This document shows, piece after piece, positions 52,101 to 60,374 of a stretch of DNA of 64,000 bases. The translations under genes were made by a program, and so were the position numbers. This DNA comes from Branchiostoma belcheri (Eukaryota > Chordata > Leptocardii > Amphioxiformes > Branchiostomatidae): positions 2,089,334 to 2,153,333 of the forward strand of contig NW_017803268.1 in assembly GCF_001625305.1 (NCBI RefSeq). Direction: 5' to 3'. Below the pieces are notes generated by a model. It was not told the DNA's origin and searched no databases. It saw only the letters and a list, made by a program, of their open reading frames with translations. Numbering within the stretch: the first letter of the stretch is position 1; the number at the start of each line of letters is the position of its first letter.

Positions 52101-54318
52101 TAAAGTCTAAGTCTTTTCTCATTGTTTCCTTCACTTTTGCACACATAAAAGGAAAAACAAGGAAGTCTAAACAGTAAAGTTTCCAGTGATATACACACAA
52201 AACATCCCTAATGGCCCTGTCAATCCACAGCACGCTGACAAGTCATACACACACGCTGAGACAATTCAATTAAAAATGGCAACCCTTGCCCTCACACGAC
52301 CCCGAGACCTTACAACTTGGTTTATAAGATTTACTCCTTGAAGAGGCAAGTCTTCTGGGTCTGACAGGTGCGAGGCTGGGGTGGGAGAGTTTGGATTAAA
52401 AGCTTTTGTGGAAGAGATTTCCCACGTCTGTTTTAAAGCTACCTGAAAGGCAAGGTCACCCTATATAACCTGAAATGGCTTAGCAACAAACAGATGGATA
52501 TAAACAATTTGTCTTAGCTCCTCTACACACAGACAAAAGTGAACTTTGTGCAGAGTTAACTGAAAAGAATAGCAAATCCTTCAATGTAAAAAAAAGCAAC
52601 AATTTGCTAAAAGTTTATTGCCAATGTCATAAAAAAGAGGAGTAAGAAAGCTAGGTTGGTGGTAAAGCTAGAAAGTTTTCGCCCCCCCCCCTCCCCCAAA
52701 TTAGAACTTAGTCATGAAACCTTTTTAATTTTTGACCTTGGCTGATTCAAACACTGCCCTTGACTAGAAAATTGCCAATTTGTCACACTTTCCTTTTTGG
52801 CCTTGCCATACTTATAGAGACAGCGTAGTAAATAAAAGGCATACAACCTCAACCTCAAAGCATGTCATTCGACATGCAATTCAATCAAAAGTCCATCCCA
52901 CAGACACTAATGCAATCAATGGAGAATAATAACTCCTGATGAATGAAAACTGCTTCCGTGACCTTCCCTTCAAATATCAGTAAGGAAACGTTATGATGTA
53001 CTGCTTGTATTACCAGCTATGCAGGATTCAATTTGGCACTAATCCATCGTTTCATTTCCACATCCAATGTCATTTTCACTGGTCACCAGGTCCTGAGTTC
53101 GCATGATGACATATGGCTCTACAGCGTGCAGTATGTCAGACTTTGCTGCAAGTGTTCCATGACGGTCGAAAGTTTCCCAACACTGAGATAATTCTGAACT
53201 TTGAAAAGACGTTTGCAGCAAACAGATTGTTATAATGCCATCTATCATTCATAGCACAAAGTGCCACAATAGACAACCTATTGTATTCACTTCAACCAGA
53301 CACATCCTAACAGTTTCCGATTACTTTCAGAGCCACATAGACCGAAAACAATGCTTACAGGTATGATGTTGCCTTGCTGCATTGTAACAAGTCTTTCTTT
53401 AACATGCATGAATCTTTTATGTTTGACTGTATCGATATCCTCAATCAGGATACGTAAACAGTATTACAGACAAAATCTTACTCGGTTAATGGCAGATACC
53501 ATATGGAGCCGGAAGTTATCATCAATATTATAGTTTATCCTCAATATAAGAGTCCAGTAAACAAGGGCCCATTACTCTAATTTTCCTCTATTAGTCTAGG
53601 AAAGCAATTATGATGTAGACTCCGCTATTTCCACATCAACCTCTCCATTGCTATGCAACAAACACTTCAATGGCTTCCTTAATAAGCCATACAGAAGAGG
53701 TGGGATGATTTGGGAAGAGGGCATCAGGCTCGGAGACATCATTCTGCGAGGCAGCCAGACTGGCGTCTGCAAACGGATGCCTTCTGAAGCGTTCTGATGA
53801 AATGTGGAGACTCATAATCCATGGCTTGTGGCTACGTGAGTGCCATTTGGCCCAGGTCACGTACAGGTCATACCCTGTCTCTTATAAAACAGACTCACCC
53901 ATTCATACATAAGACACTACAGGGTTTCGACAAGTCATGTTTTCTGTGTGAGACTAGGTTGCCTGGTATGAAAGTTATAATTTTGTTGTGACCTTTTAAA
54001 ACTTTACAGTGGCCCAGCTTACGGCTTTTGAAATACACTGTATGATCCTGCCTCAACCAGCATGTGAGCAATACTTTTACAGGTGGCCTGGCTTACAGCT
54101 TGCCTTCTAAAATAAACAGCTGGTGTTGATGGCAACCTGAAATATTGACAGGCAACCTAGCTTTGGTTTAGGTTGTCCAGTGGGCAACCTGAGTGAAAAA
54201 CTATCTCGAAACCCTGCACTAGTTCTAAAATGAACTGACTTACATTAGTGGTGAGCTGGGTGGACAGAGTGGCAACCTTCTCCTGAGACTGGTCCAGTTC
54301 TCGTCTCAGCTTCCGGAT
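14508..54318 (-). CDS. NAV: Neuron navigator (NAV1/2/3, unc-53 family), 3' part
   Basis: Navigators are large cytoskeleton-associated proteins that act in neurite outgrowth and guidance. Twenty exons (54244-54318, 31859-31942, 29376-29457, 26944-27071, 25985-26160, 25455-25535, 24206-24350, 22932-23034, 22546-22584, 22155-22234, 20933-21028, 20536-20629, 20218-20292, 18796-19031, 17154-17302, 16738-16809, 16176-16372, 15594-15712, 15002-15208, 14508-14642) keep phase over 2373 nt, giving 790 residues plus stop. Family signatures are VVAAFEQSLSNMTERL, KLTDIRLEALSSAHQLDQLK, Walker A GPSGTGKT, YIIGTMNQ, NLQLHHNFR, DLWNYSIVPYLLEAVREGLQ, MNMLMRLQEAANYS and the end DSSIESTL. Exons for the N-terminal half, including any CH domain, are not seen and presumably lie beyond base 64000. 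The whole AAA domain is present and looks intact. Confidence 0.93.
15002..15208 (-). CDS. NAV: NAV exon (TYGRKASTWDDPALWV)
   Basis: This 207 nt phase-0 exon encodes TYGRKASTWDDPALWVIENY, then LIRLRAEDVGFDGYALGPQA and SQSDVEGDPL, matching the vertebrate pattern YGRRAPWEDP..WV....YPW. Confidence 0.96.
15594..15712 (-). CDS. NAV: NAV exon (DLWNYSIVPYLLEAVREGLQ)
   Basis: It encodes PRLFLSCPTDVSGSQVWFTD and LWNYSIVPYLLEAVREGLQ, almost identical to the vertebrate segment. Confidence 0.97.
16176..16372 (-). CDS. NAV: NAV exon (WILCANHMEPVKGFLGRYLR)
   Basis: It encodes WILCANHMEPVKGFLGRYLR, then RKLVESEIK and KVVEWMPKAWQHLNKFLETH ending SSSDVTI plus one base of the Gly codon. It forms the C-terminal part of the AAA module. 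Confidence 0.97.
16738..16809 (-). CDS. NAV: NAV exon (PYIIGTMNQ..NLQLHHNFR)
   Basis: This 72 nt exon encodes SPYIIGTMNQANCSSTNLQL and HHNFR, a near-invariant NAV AAA segment. It includes the sensor-1-like Asn in TMNQ. Confidence 0.97.
17154..17302 (-). CDS. NAV: NAV exon with Walker B-like segment
   Basis: It encodes ELRQYLCNMADQCESGKMQA, then PLAIVLDNLHNVGSLGEVFN and GFLGCRSVK. Walker B-like AIVLDN lies at 17219-17236; the second acidic residue of a canonical Walker B is Asn here. Confidence 0.96.
17772..17954. mobile_element. Possible hAT-like MITE in a NAV intron
   Basis: The ends are CAGGGCTCTCCC and, inverted, CAGGGCTTTCCC. The CAGGG start is typical of hAT elements. I do not find a matching 8 bp duplication, so the boundaries are provisional. 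Confidence 0.5.
18796..19031 (-). CDS. NAV: NAV exon with AAA Walker A
   Basis: It encodes DTFAFESLIPKAVLQRYINL, then RVIMCGPSGTGKTFLAQKLA and VVVFNVDHKSCK. Walker A (GPSGTGKT) lies at 18898-18921 with its Lys and Thr intact, so ATP binding is expected. Confidence 0.97.
19084..19994. repeat. Dispersed repeat with ACCTTCGCCA inverted ends
   Basis: It begins ACCTTCGCCA and ends TGGCGAAGGT. Inside are a (TG)n then (TCTG)n microsatellite at 19120-19169 and about three diverged copies of a 120 bp unit containing CCCCCTAGCGGCTTG and GGTAGGTAG. It carries no coding sequence and lies in the NAV intron between exons 18796-19031 and 20218-20292. Confidence 0.65.
20218..20292 (-). CDS. NAV: NAV exon (LPCGYLVGDNNSIAIHLK)
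   Basis: It encodes SELPELLPCGYLVGDNNSIA and IHLK. The borders are a TTTACAG acceptor and GTAGGA donor. Confidence 0.95.
20536..20629 (-). CDS. NAV: NAV exon (EYLLRIDPVSNLGL)
   Basis: It encodes EYLLRIDPVSNLGLTSESIR and NYTIGEIIRSK, matching the EYL..VDPVS.LGL segment of vertebrate NAVs. Confidence 0.96.
20933..21028 (-). CDS. NAV: NAV exon (QQIIIGALSVSGKTKWDMLD)
   Basis: This 96 nt phase-0 exon encodes GGKAQQIIIGALSVSGKTKW and DMLDNVVHRLFK. It is near-identical to the family in IGALSVSGKTKWD. Confidence 0.97.
22155..22234 (-). CDS. NAV: NAV exon before the AAA domain (DVGSGESGRKV)
   Basis: It encodes DVGSGESGRKVIVTVALPTI and GAPEKSE, matching the LLLDVG segment of vertebrate NAVs. Confidence 0.92.
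22243..22450. repeat. Two-copy tandem repeat, about 118 bp unit
   Basis: Copies share CAAGACCAAT, GAACAAGTATGTTCACAGCT and AAATGTGATTGG at an offset of 117-120 bp. The array starts within 10 bp of the acceptor of NAV exon 22155-22234. A plus-strand open frame here has a repeated peptide only because the DNA is duplicated. Confidence 0.8.
22546..22584 (-). CDS. NAV: NAV small exon, 39 nt
   Basis: It encodes PTLNLDPTSSSL in the linker before the AAA region. The TTTTCAG acceptor and GTGAGT donor are good, and phase joins both neighbours. Its length is divisible by three, so skipping would keep the frame. Confidence 0.85.
22932..23034 (-). CDS. NAV: NAV coiled-coil exon (GEMNALRAENDRL)
   Basis: It encodes GEMNALRAENDRLQQQVLTR, then SSCSDMSTSSQHFS. 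It starts in phase 0 and continues the preceding heptads (LKAENDRLK in relatives). Confidence 0.94.
23380..23402. repeat. (AATC)n microsatellite
   Basis: Five to six perfect AATC units lie in a NAV intron. Confidence 0.9.
24206..24350 (-). CDS. NAV: NAV coiled-coil exon (KLTDIRLEALSSAHQLDQLK)
   Basis: It encodes IYDGDEESVDVLKSQLREKD, then MKLTDIRLEALSSAHQLDQL and KETMNKMK. This is among the most conserved NAV segments and is a clear coiled coil. Confidence 0.97.
24681..24702. repeat. (AAC)n microsatellite
   Basis: Seven perfect AAC units lie in a NAV intron. Confidence 0.9.
25455..25535 (-). CDS. NAV: NAV exon (LPGSLGKAISSTS)
   Basis: This 81 nt exon encodes LPGSLGKAISSTSIHINPMV and KVFSSP. 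The donor GTAAGT is strong but the acceptor tract is weak. The phase fits both neighbours exactly. Confidence 0.82.
25985..26160 (-). CDS. NAV: NAV exon (LRSSFKAFSRKK)
   Basis: It encodes LRSSFKAFSRKKNRMQSQSD and a Ser/Pro-rich region (TTPESIPGSPRASLSSLNSS). It starts in phase 0 after KKKKKSW, with no VYE-like insert between, and ends with two bases of an Ala codon. Confidence 0.95.
26944..27071 (-). CDS. NAV: NAV exon with Ser-rich and poly-Lys segment
   Basis: It encodes LRMTRLPSTDSVSSMNSVTS through GGRKKKKKSW. The pattern SSDSISS.NS...KKKKKSW precedes LRSSF in vertebrate NAVs. Confidence 0.95.
27157..28273. mobile_element. Tc1/mariner-like non-autonomous element
   Basis: The right end inverted reads CAATGTAACGCAAGGTTACC and continues AGTTTACGGTC. 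The left end matches but carries a 13 bp insertion after CAATGTAA. TA dinucleotides flank both sides (27155-27156 and 28274-28275), as in Tc1/mariner. No transposase is visible. A full CRE, TGACGTCA, lies inside at 27652-27659. It sits in a NAV intron. Confidence 0.7.
28861..28902 (-). CDS. NAV: Candidate NAV 42 nt cassette microexon
   Basis: It has a pyrimidine-rich acceptor (TTTTTCGTTCGAAG), donor GTAAGTCGA and length divisible by three, so it can be included or skipped without changing frame. Included, it reads HPWRTFGDGLHGP between NTSP and LRMTRL. I do not recognise the peptide. Confidence 0.45.
29237..29346. repeat. Three-copy 40 bp tandem repeat
   Basis: Units start near 29237, 29277 and 29317, each with ATGCATGGAACTTTC and TATTCCAT. 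Within each unit ATGGAA and TTCCAT are inverted, so each could fold into a hairpin. The array ends 30 bp from the donor of NAV exon 29376-29457. Confidence 0.88.
29376..29457 (-). CDS. NAV: NAV coiled-coil exon (DAELMELRRTIEQLK)
   Basis: It encodes DAELMELRRTIEQLKQQSQQ and QLSNTSP plus one base. It corresponds to the vertebrate segment ELRETI.FLKKKNSEAQ. A 40 bp tandem repeat begins about 30 bp past its donor. Confidence 0.92.
30397..30424. repeat. (GGGA)n purine tract
   Basis: An AGGG/GGGA-rich run in a NAV intron. It could be structured (G-rich on the plus strand), but no function is evident. Confidence 0.85.
30814..31206. mobile_element. PIF/Harbinger-like MITE
   Basis: Terminal inverted repeats start GGCCACAGCAAGTAA and continue with TTTATGGATGACAT on both ends. 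TAA duplications flank them at 30811-30813 and 31207-31209. A TWA target and GG start fit PIF/Harbinger. I see no coding sequence. Confidence 0.82.
31422..31858. repeat. Two-copy tandem duplication, about 210 bp, next to a NAV exon
   Basis: Shared words are GGCCATAGAAATT, CTCAGGGGGC, AATTATGAAAACATA and CATATCAGTAGTCT...ATATCTTTCTTGTA. The second copy runs up to the donor of the hub exon 31859-31942. Confidence 0.8.
31859..31942 (-). CDS. NAV: NAV coiled-coil exon (AHVVAAFEQSL), splice hub
   Basis: It encodes AHVVAAFEQSLSNMTERLKG, then LTVTAEQK, with phase 0 at both ends. It is the first exon shared by the long form and the three candidate short-form first exons upstream. Confidence 0.95.
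33386..33463 (-). CDS. NAV: Candidate NAV alternative first exon B (MATRGEKAESWP)
   Basis: This 26-codon exon reads MATRGEKAESWPQADCEGRR and HLEDAK, then GTTGCT. It ends in phase 0, so it can splice to AHVVAAFEQSL at 31942 for a short NAV of 791 residues. It shares KAESWP and LEDAK at matching positions with the exon at 33795-33875. The donor is weaker than exon A's. Confidence 0.6.
33795..33875 (-). CDS. NAV: Candidate NAV alternative first exon A (MEERRIKAESWP)
   Basis: This 27-codon exon reads MEERRIKAESWPLTDFNEEE and DLLEDAK, then GTATTA, ending in phase 0. A TAG lies in frame upstream at 33906-33908, supporting this ATG. Spliced to 31942 it gives a 792-residue protein that keeps the coiled coils and AAA domain but lacks the long-form N-terminus. 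Confidence 0.62.
38321..38445. mobile_element. hAT-like MITE, TAGCCTCTACCAG family, copy 1
   Basis: The ends are TAGCCTCTACCAGGCTT and its exact inverted complement. Flanking octamers CAGAAAAC (38313-38320) and CAGAACAC (38446-38453) match at 7 of 8 positions. A second copy is at 58171-58327. Confidence 0.78.
40233..40994. mobile_element. PIF/Harbinger-like non-autonomous element
   Basis: The ends are GGCCTCGTTCATGATTG and, inverted, GGCTCCGTTCATGATTG, 15 of 17 identical, flanked by TTA at 40230-40232 and 40995-40997. GTTCATGAT also occurs inside. The interior is GC-rich compared with the surrounding intron and shows no transposase. Confidence 0.8.
47594..47693. mobile_element. Small foldback element
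   Basis: The ends TAGCCTGGAATCCAGCC and, inverted, TAGCCTGGTACCCAGCC make a 100 bp hairpin-like element. I found no matching target duplication. Confidence 0.6.
50700..50759 (-). CDS. NAV: Candidate NAV alternative first exon C (MAEGNSHVQELL)
   Basis: This 20-codon exon reads MAEGNSHVQELLTRRDPQMV, then the strong donor GTAAGTGAG, phase 0. A TAA lies in frame six codons upstream (50775-50777). The 5' flank has an octamer ATGCAAAT at 51082-51089. Spliced to 31942 it would give 785 residues. Confidence 0.55.
53920..54216. mobile_element. TIR element beside a NAV splice donor
   Basis: The ends are CAGGGTTTCGA and its inverted complement, with related inner flanks (GGTTGCC). CACTA flanks both sides (53915-53919 and 54217-54221). 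It lies 27 nt from the donor of NAV exon 54244-54318. The superfamily is unclear. Confidence 0.68.
54244..54318 (-). CDS. NAV: NAV coiled-coil exon (IRKLRRELDQ)
   Basis: It encodes IRKLRRELDQSQEKVATLST, then QLTTN, phase 0 at both ends. It joins directly to AHVVAAFEQSL, the conserved NAV coiled coil. The acceptor is CCACAG and the donor GTAAGT. Confidence 0.92.
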
Positions 54319-55109
54319 CTGTGGCAAACGAAAGGACGTTCCTCACATGTTAGATAAACTACAGACTACACAAGACATGCAGGATGGTACATAGATACTC
54401 ACTTCATCTGGAACTTTTGCTGAAAAGTTTTGGAGGTTGAGGGATCTGAGTTTTAGGAACTTTAAAGTATTTTATCTTGACATGTTCTAATGGAAAACTT
54501 CTTTCAGCATTGTGAAACCTGCTAAAATTGGCAAAAAGAACATGTTCAACCATTGAAGGTATACAACAAAGTTTCATTCAGTGACTTTCAATACCTGTAC
54601 ATTAGACATTAACCTTCTTCATGCTGTACACCATCTTTTTAGCAAACTTGAGCATGGAGAAGGTTAAATGATAACAAACACGTTCTTCACATAATCACAA
54701 ATGAATCTACAATAACAGACAATATGTATCCATGGAAATTGTTGCAAGTTTTATAGTGGTTAAAAACACAAAATGAAGTGTGTAACGTTATTAGCATCAT
54801 GAGCATATGTAGCAGGTTGCTATGTGGTCATCTAGTCAAATAAAGAGGCATGTTGCAAAAGCCGTTATTAGTAGCATCAAAATGCAAAAAGCAGGCAGCA
54901 ACAAAAGAAGTGCACCCCACCAGCAAAACCTACGTCTAGTCATTATTTTGGTAGACGTTTTAAAACCTGGGATATACAAAAATGAGGAGGTAAAACGACG
55001 GCCTTCCACCAGCGATCCAGTGCAAAAGAAAAACTGCAAGTTATTAATCATTATTGTTATTAATTCTGGTAAATAATTGGACATGCTGAGGCAAGGTGAA
55101 GTTCTTTAC

Positions 55110-55136
55110 CATGTAGGGGCCTCTTACAGTCTGAAT
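55110..55136 (-). CDS. NAV: Possible NAV 27 nt microexon
   Basis: It reads IQTVRGPYM between a TATTTTCAG acceptor and a GTAAAG donor, phase 0. I cannot confirm it by homology. Confidence 0.3.
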
Positions 55137-56508
55137 CTGAAAATACAACCAGCAACAATTGGAATTAGGGACTCCATTGGCCAATCACCTTTCAATCAAA
55201 TGTCATATACAACAGGTGGATCATGAACTTCACCTGTCAATCACTGGCTAGCTGGGATGTGATTGGTTCATTAGATTTAGGCCTTTCAATTGTATATCAA
55301 ACATTATACATTACTGTAAGGGCGTGATCTGTCAATCATTGGTCACCTGGTTTGTGATTGGTTGATGCGGACACCTGTAGAGCATACTTTATTTTCAAGA
55401 TGGAGCATGACAATCTCACCGTTCCTATTTTTAGACCAATGGCTTCACCTTTTAAAGATTGCCTCAGCAAAAATGTGACAACATTTCACTTATTATTTCA
55501 TGTACAGTATGAAAGAAAAGTCATATACACATGAAGAAGTCTGACATTATTTCTGATGGGTACACCGTTATGAACATATGGTGAAAAAGCATTTTGTTAA
55601 TTTTTCATCAGACTTGCACTGCTGATTCTACATGTAAAAGCCTCTACAAAAGACTGACATTGCTTCTACTTTCACACAACAGCTAGTTTTTGAATTGTTC
55701 CATTTCAACAATGATGGCTACCTGCACTTTTTGGTTTATCATTGTGTATCCTACCCATCTATCAACCAGTCCACATCTACAGTCATTTCTACCTTTGGAG
55801 TTTTTCTGCCCCTCCCCCTGCCAGGGCTGACTCAGTGACTGACTTTAGGTAAACTGCAAGGTCATTGAAGGTCAACAGGGCTTTGTCCGTGCTCTTCTGT
55901 GCCTGCTAATCATTCGACTCGCTCCCAGAGGTTACAATGAGAGGTTTGGACAAAAGATTTGCCGACAGATCTGTTACGAAGTGCTCTGTGTATACAGTTT
56001 TGAAAAGACGCTTGGCAATGGCTGTTCCAGACACAGAGATGCCCCAAAAGAAAAGTTGGGAGGAGGGTGGGGGGTTGTAAAAAAAAGAAGCCACTGCCCT
56101 TCAGTTTGTCCCAGAATAAGCACAGTATCATCAAATGTGGGTGATGAAGGGATTATCTTGAACATCTTAATAAGGATAGAGGGGCAATTTTATGTATCTC
56201 TGACATTTAATCTGATTAGTATGTAGATATTTAAATTGCGTTTCTTTTTTAAAGCACTTTGAGCTGTCCCAGAGAGAAACAGAGGTCACAGATGGGCACA
56301 GAGGTCACGCTGGAATTCTCTTGACAGAGAATTTTATATCAAATAAATATGCAGAAATTCTTTCTTTGTTTGAAGATTTGACATCAGTCAGGGTAAAAAG
56401 AGATGGATGGATTGTGTTTATATAGTCATGCTCCCAAATTATTTTTGGAACATTTGTACAAAAGACTGTCATACCATTGTTTATGTATGTATGAGAGTAG
56501 ATCACTTG

Positions 56509-56623
56509 TAGCCTGGTTACCAAACCTATTGTAGCTCACGAGTCCTACATCCTCTCCACAAATACTTGAAGTAGAGAAAATGTACAGGACTCGGGAGCTA
56601 TAATAGGTTCGTAACTAGGCTAG
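56509..56623. mobile_element. Foldback MITE, hAT-like
   Basis: Arms of about 45 bp pair, starting TAGCCTGGTTACC and, inverted, TAGCCTAGTTACG, and sharing CCTATT.TAGCTC and CGAGTCCT. Flanking octamers ATCACTTG and ACCACTTC match at 6 of 8. Confidence 0.65.
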
Positions 56624-58170
56624 ACCACTTCCAATAGCACAAAGCTCCACACATGCAAACCTCACCAACTTATGATCTCATCTCTCACACAAAACAGCCC
56701 TTCACTCCCCTGCCCTTTCTTCCACTTGCCAAGCTGTTACAGTAATTCACCAAGAACTCCCATTCACTCATGGGATCGCTCAAAGCCCCCACTTGTATCC
56801 TAGCTTTAGGGCAGAATTTGGCAGTGGCATAGCTCGCATGACTCTGTGACATTGAGGCCAGGCACAACTCTTTGTGCCTCTAAAGCCAGCTTGATTCAAT
56901 ATTTGTCAAAGGTAGCATTAGAGGACGGAAAGCTGGCAAAGTTTAGATACAGATAATGGTGAAAGGTGGTGAAAAGACACAATGGACGGTAATCCTGGCA
57001 AGATCTCGGTAGTTTTGCACGTGTATCGTTTCTGAGCTTGGTCACAGGTGGCAAAGACTTCAAATCGCTTTCCCACGAAAATTTGAGCTGTCAAAAATTA
57101 TGAAAGGAGCACCTGGCAAAGTACTCGTACCTGATAACAGGAAATGAGCTTTTCCGTCTGTTATTTCTACAGAGTAACAAGTGATTTTTTCTGGTCATGA
57201 ACACCTGTTGCTTCAGTACTAGGAAGATTATGAGCTAAAAATGAATTTGAAGTCCTAGCTTAAAATTGAACTGAAGCTCTAAAAGCTGCAACCATTTCCA
57301 TTTTGAGGATCTCGAGAATGGTATGCAGAGAAAACAAAAATAGTTCTCAATTCTATATGGGAGGAAGTTCCAGATTTATTTTGGATCAAACTAAAAAAAG
57401 CTCATTAACAGGAGGCCCCTCTCTCCAATGATTTAGGAATGGATTACCGAGTCCAAAGGTTCCATGCTAGGGCAGCCTTAAAAGTGTTGGAAAGATCTAA
57501 TCCCTCAAATCCTCCTATCAGGTGCTAATCCACGTAAATGGGCCTGATGCTCATTTGCATAATCTGCATAATCCGATTTCAAGCCTGACAACCATATGTG
57601 CTCAAGAGGAGCACAGTTATTAGTCAATAGACATGACAAAAAGAGTGGAACGACCTTCACAAAAAACTGAAGGTCAAGGCATAGCTGTAAATCTTAAGTT
57701 TGCTCTTCAGGGCCTAAGATCTTGTCAGAGATGTCAAGTCAGATTTCAGTGATCGAAATACTTTTTTTCAGTATTCTGCAATGTTACAGAATGTCAAAAT
57801 TTTGTCAGAAATACATTTGAGCAAGGAGGCAATCTTTGTCCGACTGAAGTTGTCTACCATTACTAGAGAGTTCAGCAGACACTTTCCCTCCACCATCCAT
57901 CATTTTTAACCCTCATAATTACACTGACCTGTCAGACCAATTGCCAAGCTCCATCCATCAACAATTTGAACTAGTTTTTAACCCACACTCCACAGGATAT
58001 TGAATTTTTAACTCACTTTGTGTGCAAGAAAAATGTATCACGCATTTGACATTGACCTCTTCCATCTGTAACTAGTTAAACACTCCAAAAAAATTTCAGC
58101 ACTGTTTCATAACTCAAAAACTCTCTATTTAGAAAAAGTTAAAAACGAAATGTCTATATTTGTAGAAAAT

Positions 58171-58327
58171 TAGTCTCTACCAGACTAACTACGCTGGCTA
58201 TATATTCTCAGAACATTTGCCAGGCCCAGGGGAGTTTGGCTGGCCTGACTCCCTTGGCCAATTTTACTCTCTTTTTTTGCCGAATTCTACGAGCCATATT
58301 CCCGTCGAAAGACCTGGTGGAGGCTAC
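58171..58327. mobile_element. hAT-like MITE, TAGCCTCTACCAG family, copy 2
   Basis: The ends are TAGTCTCTACCAG and, inverted, GTAGCCTCCACCAG. A perfect 8 bp duplication, TAGAAAAT, flanks it at 58163-58170 and 58328-58335. Confidence 0.8.
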
Positions 58328-59712
58328 TAGAAAATAAATTCTGGTTCAAATGAACCCTGGACAGAACAGGTGTGATAATACACCCCAAGGGTACTGAATT
58401 TTTCATCTTGCATGGTGGTCCCCAGAACTCAACCATGACCGTGATAACCAACACTGACGTTTTGCGTGACACCATCTGGGCATTTCTCATGCCTCAGCGA
58501 CTTTCTAAAGTTCTTTTACAACACAATAAATCCACCTCCAGATTGAAAGTACTCATCATTGTGCTTTTACCTGGCTAATATCATTTTGTTTGTAAATTAT
58601 TCATTTAGAAGCATGGGGTACAACCCCCAAAGCTGTTCCTAGGTCTGAAGGTCATGTTCAAACATGTGTTTTCTTGACATTACCACATAAAATTGCCCTC
58701 TAACAGCCCTGTGTAATTCCATGGTATAATAATGCTCACTACTGTTCATTTCTTTAGAAGTAAAATGCCAGTACATGTACTTTACTACTGGCAAAGTGTA
58801 ACATCCAAAATGGATAGAAACTAAAAGTTTCTTCGACTGTAAAAAAGCTAAACGGCTCAGCAATGCCAGCATCCCACAAAGTCTATCTTTAGAGGGGCAA
58901 TCATTGAATCAAACTTTTTCACCTCCATTATGGAACTGACATCTTTCATCTACAGAGTTTTTTATGCTCTTCCGTTTCCATAGGGGATCCTGTCACTTGT
59001 TCAAATATAATATGGCAATACATTAACCTTTGAACAATCATCTATGGGCCTAGGATGTTCTTTTCCTATCATTCCTTTATCTTTGTTGTATCTGTGACTT
59101 CACTGGGTTTCTCATTTCATAATTGGGGTCTACAAGAAGTATAGCAAAACCCTTTTTTCAACATTTCCTTCTAAAACAAGTTGACATCCTTCACGAATGC
59201 CATTAACCCCTTTGTCACCCTAATGCTCCTAAGAAGGTCCTTAGACAAAACCTGTTGCTGGAATCCATTACTTCTGTGAAAGGCCTTCAGATGGAGTTTT
59301 GTACTTTTCCAGGAGACATGTCTTGACACTAATTACAGAAGGCACATTTGTCTAGCCGCTGCCAAAAATCATTTTTCCTTTCAAACAACCTGCACAAAGG
59401 GGATTCTTTTATGTAGGGCTTTCCAATAGGACATTCTGACTTGTAGAGAACTACTATTTTCTTTCTCATGTTTCTTTTCTATATGTTTAATCAGTACATG
59501 GTCCAGTGGGTTTGCAGGATTTTGCTGCCTGGATATTTGCATTACTTTCTGCCGAGTACAAACAGTGGATGAAAGAAAGCCAAATGGTTATCCCATTTCT
59601 TCTCTTACAAGCACTTGGTAGCCGGCTGATAGAAAGCCATTTATTCCAGCCCAGTGCAGAACTCACAGTTTGTAAAGACTCAGACAATACAGACGACCGT
59701 GGCTATACATAC

Positions 59713-59736
59713 CTCCTGCTCTTTCTTGTCCTCCGG
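59713..59736 (-). CDS. NAV: Probable NAV 24 nt microexon
   Basis: It reads PEDKKEQE between a TCTACAG acceptor and GTATGT donor, phase 0. Joined to the next exon it gives PEDKKEQEIRKLRRELDQ, resembling the charged lead-in to this coiled coil in other NAVs. Confidence 0.55.
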
Positions 59737-60356
59737 CTGTAGAAAACAGAAAAAAGGCAAGAAAATTAGCGAAAAGTCTCTCTATAGAAGGCCAGGTGCA
59801 GGTAGTGACATTTGACCCAGTTTAGAGACTGTTGGTCAAGAGAGAAACATATAATTTCCTCACAGTGTGCCCAGTAATCTGGGCATTTTTTTTGTGAAAG
59901 GTGGAATTTTTTTGGATATTGTAATTTCTTGTGGCACCAGACAGATGCCAGGTTAACAATTGAATAGAAATAGGTCAGTCTACAGTCCTGGATAGCATCT
60001 GCATCCAGCTCTATTACAAAGTAGGACTTTTTGTGATAATCATTTTAAAAGCAAGCCTTTGAAAAGAACCTAAAATATTACTTTGTAAAATTTGTTCACA
60101 ATTATGTAGTAGCAAATAACAATGGAATGAATAGTCAAAAGTGTTTTTGACTGAAATACATGATACTTTACAGAAAGAAATGCAACTGACAATGACTGAA
60201 TAAATGCAAACATTCTAATAATAGACATCAATTCTTAAAAGAACAAAATGAACAACAATGCAACACATACAAAGCAATATATACATGCATAACACAGTCC
60301 ACAATTTTCCATGCAAAGCAACAAATATCCATAAACCAAAGTGAAAAATTTGTCAC

Positions 60357-60374
60357 CTCAAGATCAAACTCAGG
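60357..60374 (-). CDS. NAV: Possible NAV 18 nt microexon
   Basis: It reads PEFDLE between a pyrimidine-rich TCTATGCAG acceptor and GTGACA donor, phase 0, upstream of PEDKKEQE. Confidence 0.35.

Larger units (their letters stand above)
31943..54243 (-). other. NAV: Giant NAV intron with internal promoters
   Basis: This 22.3 kb intron is phase 0. Besides three candidate first exons (33386-33463, 33795-33875, 50700-50759) it holds the elements at 38321-38445, 40233-40994, 47594-47693 and 53920-54216. Open frames of up to 142 codons (42200-42628, 44416-44844) match nothing I recognise and look fortuitous. I see no further genes. Confidence 0.7.

Noticed and set aside
55225..55375. Imperfect repeat of TGTCAATCA...GTGATTGGTT
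   Set aside because: Two diverged copies with no inverted ends or target duplication; too weak to classify.
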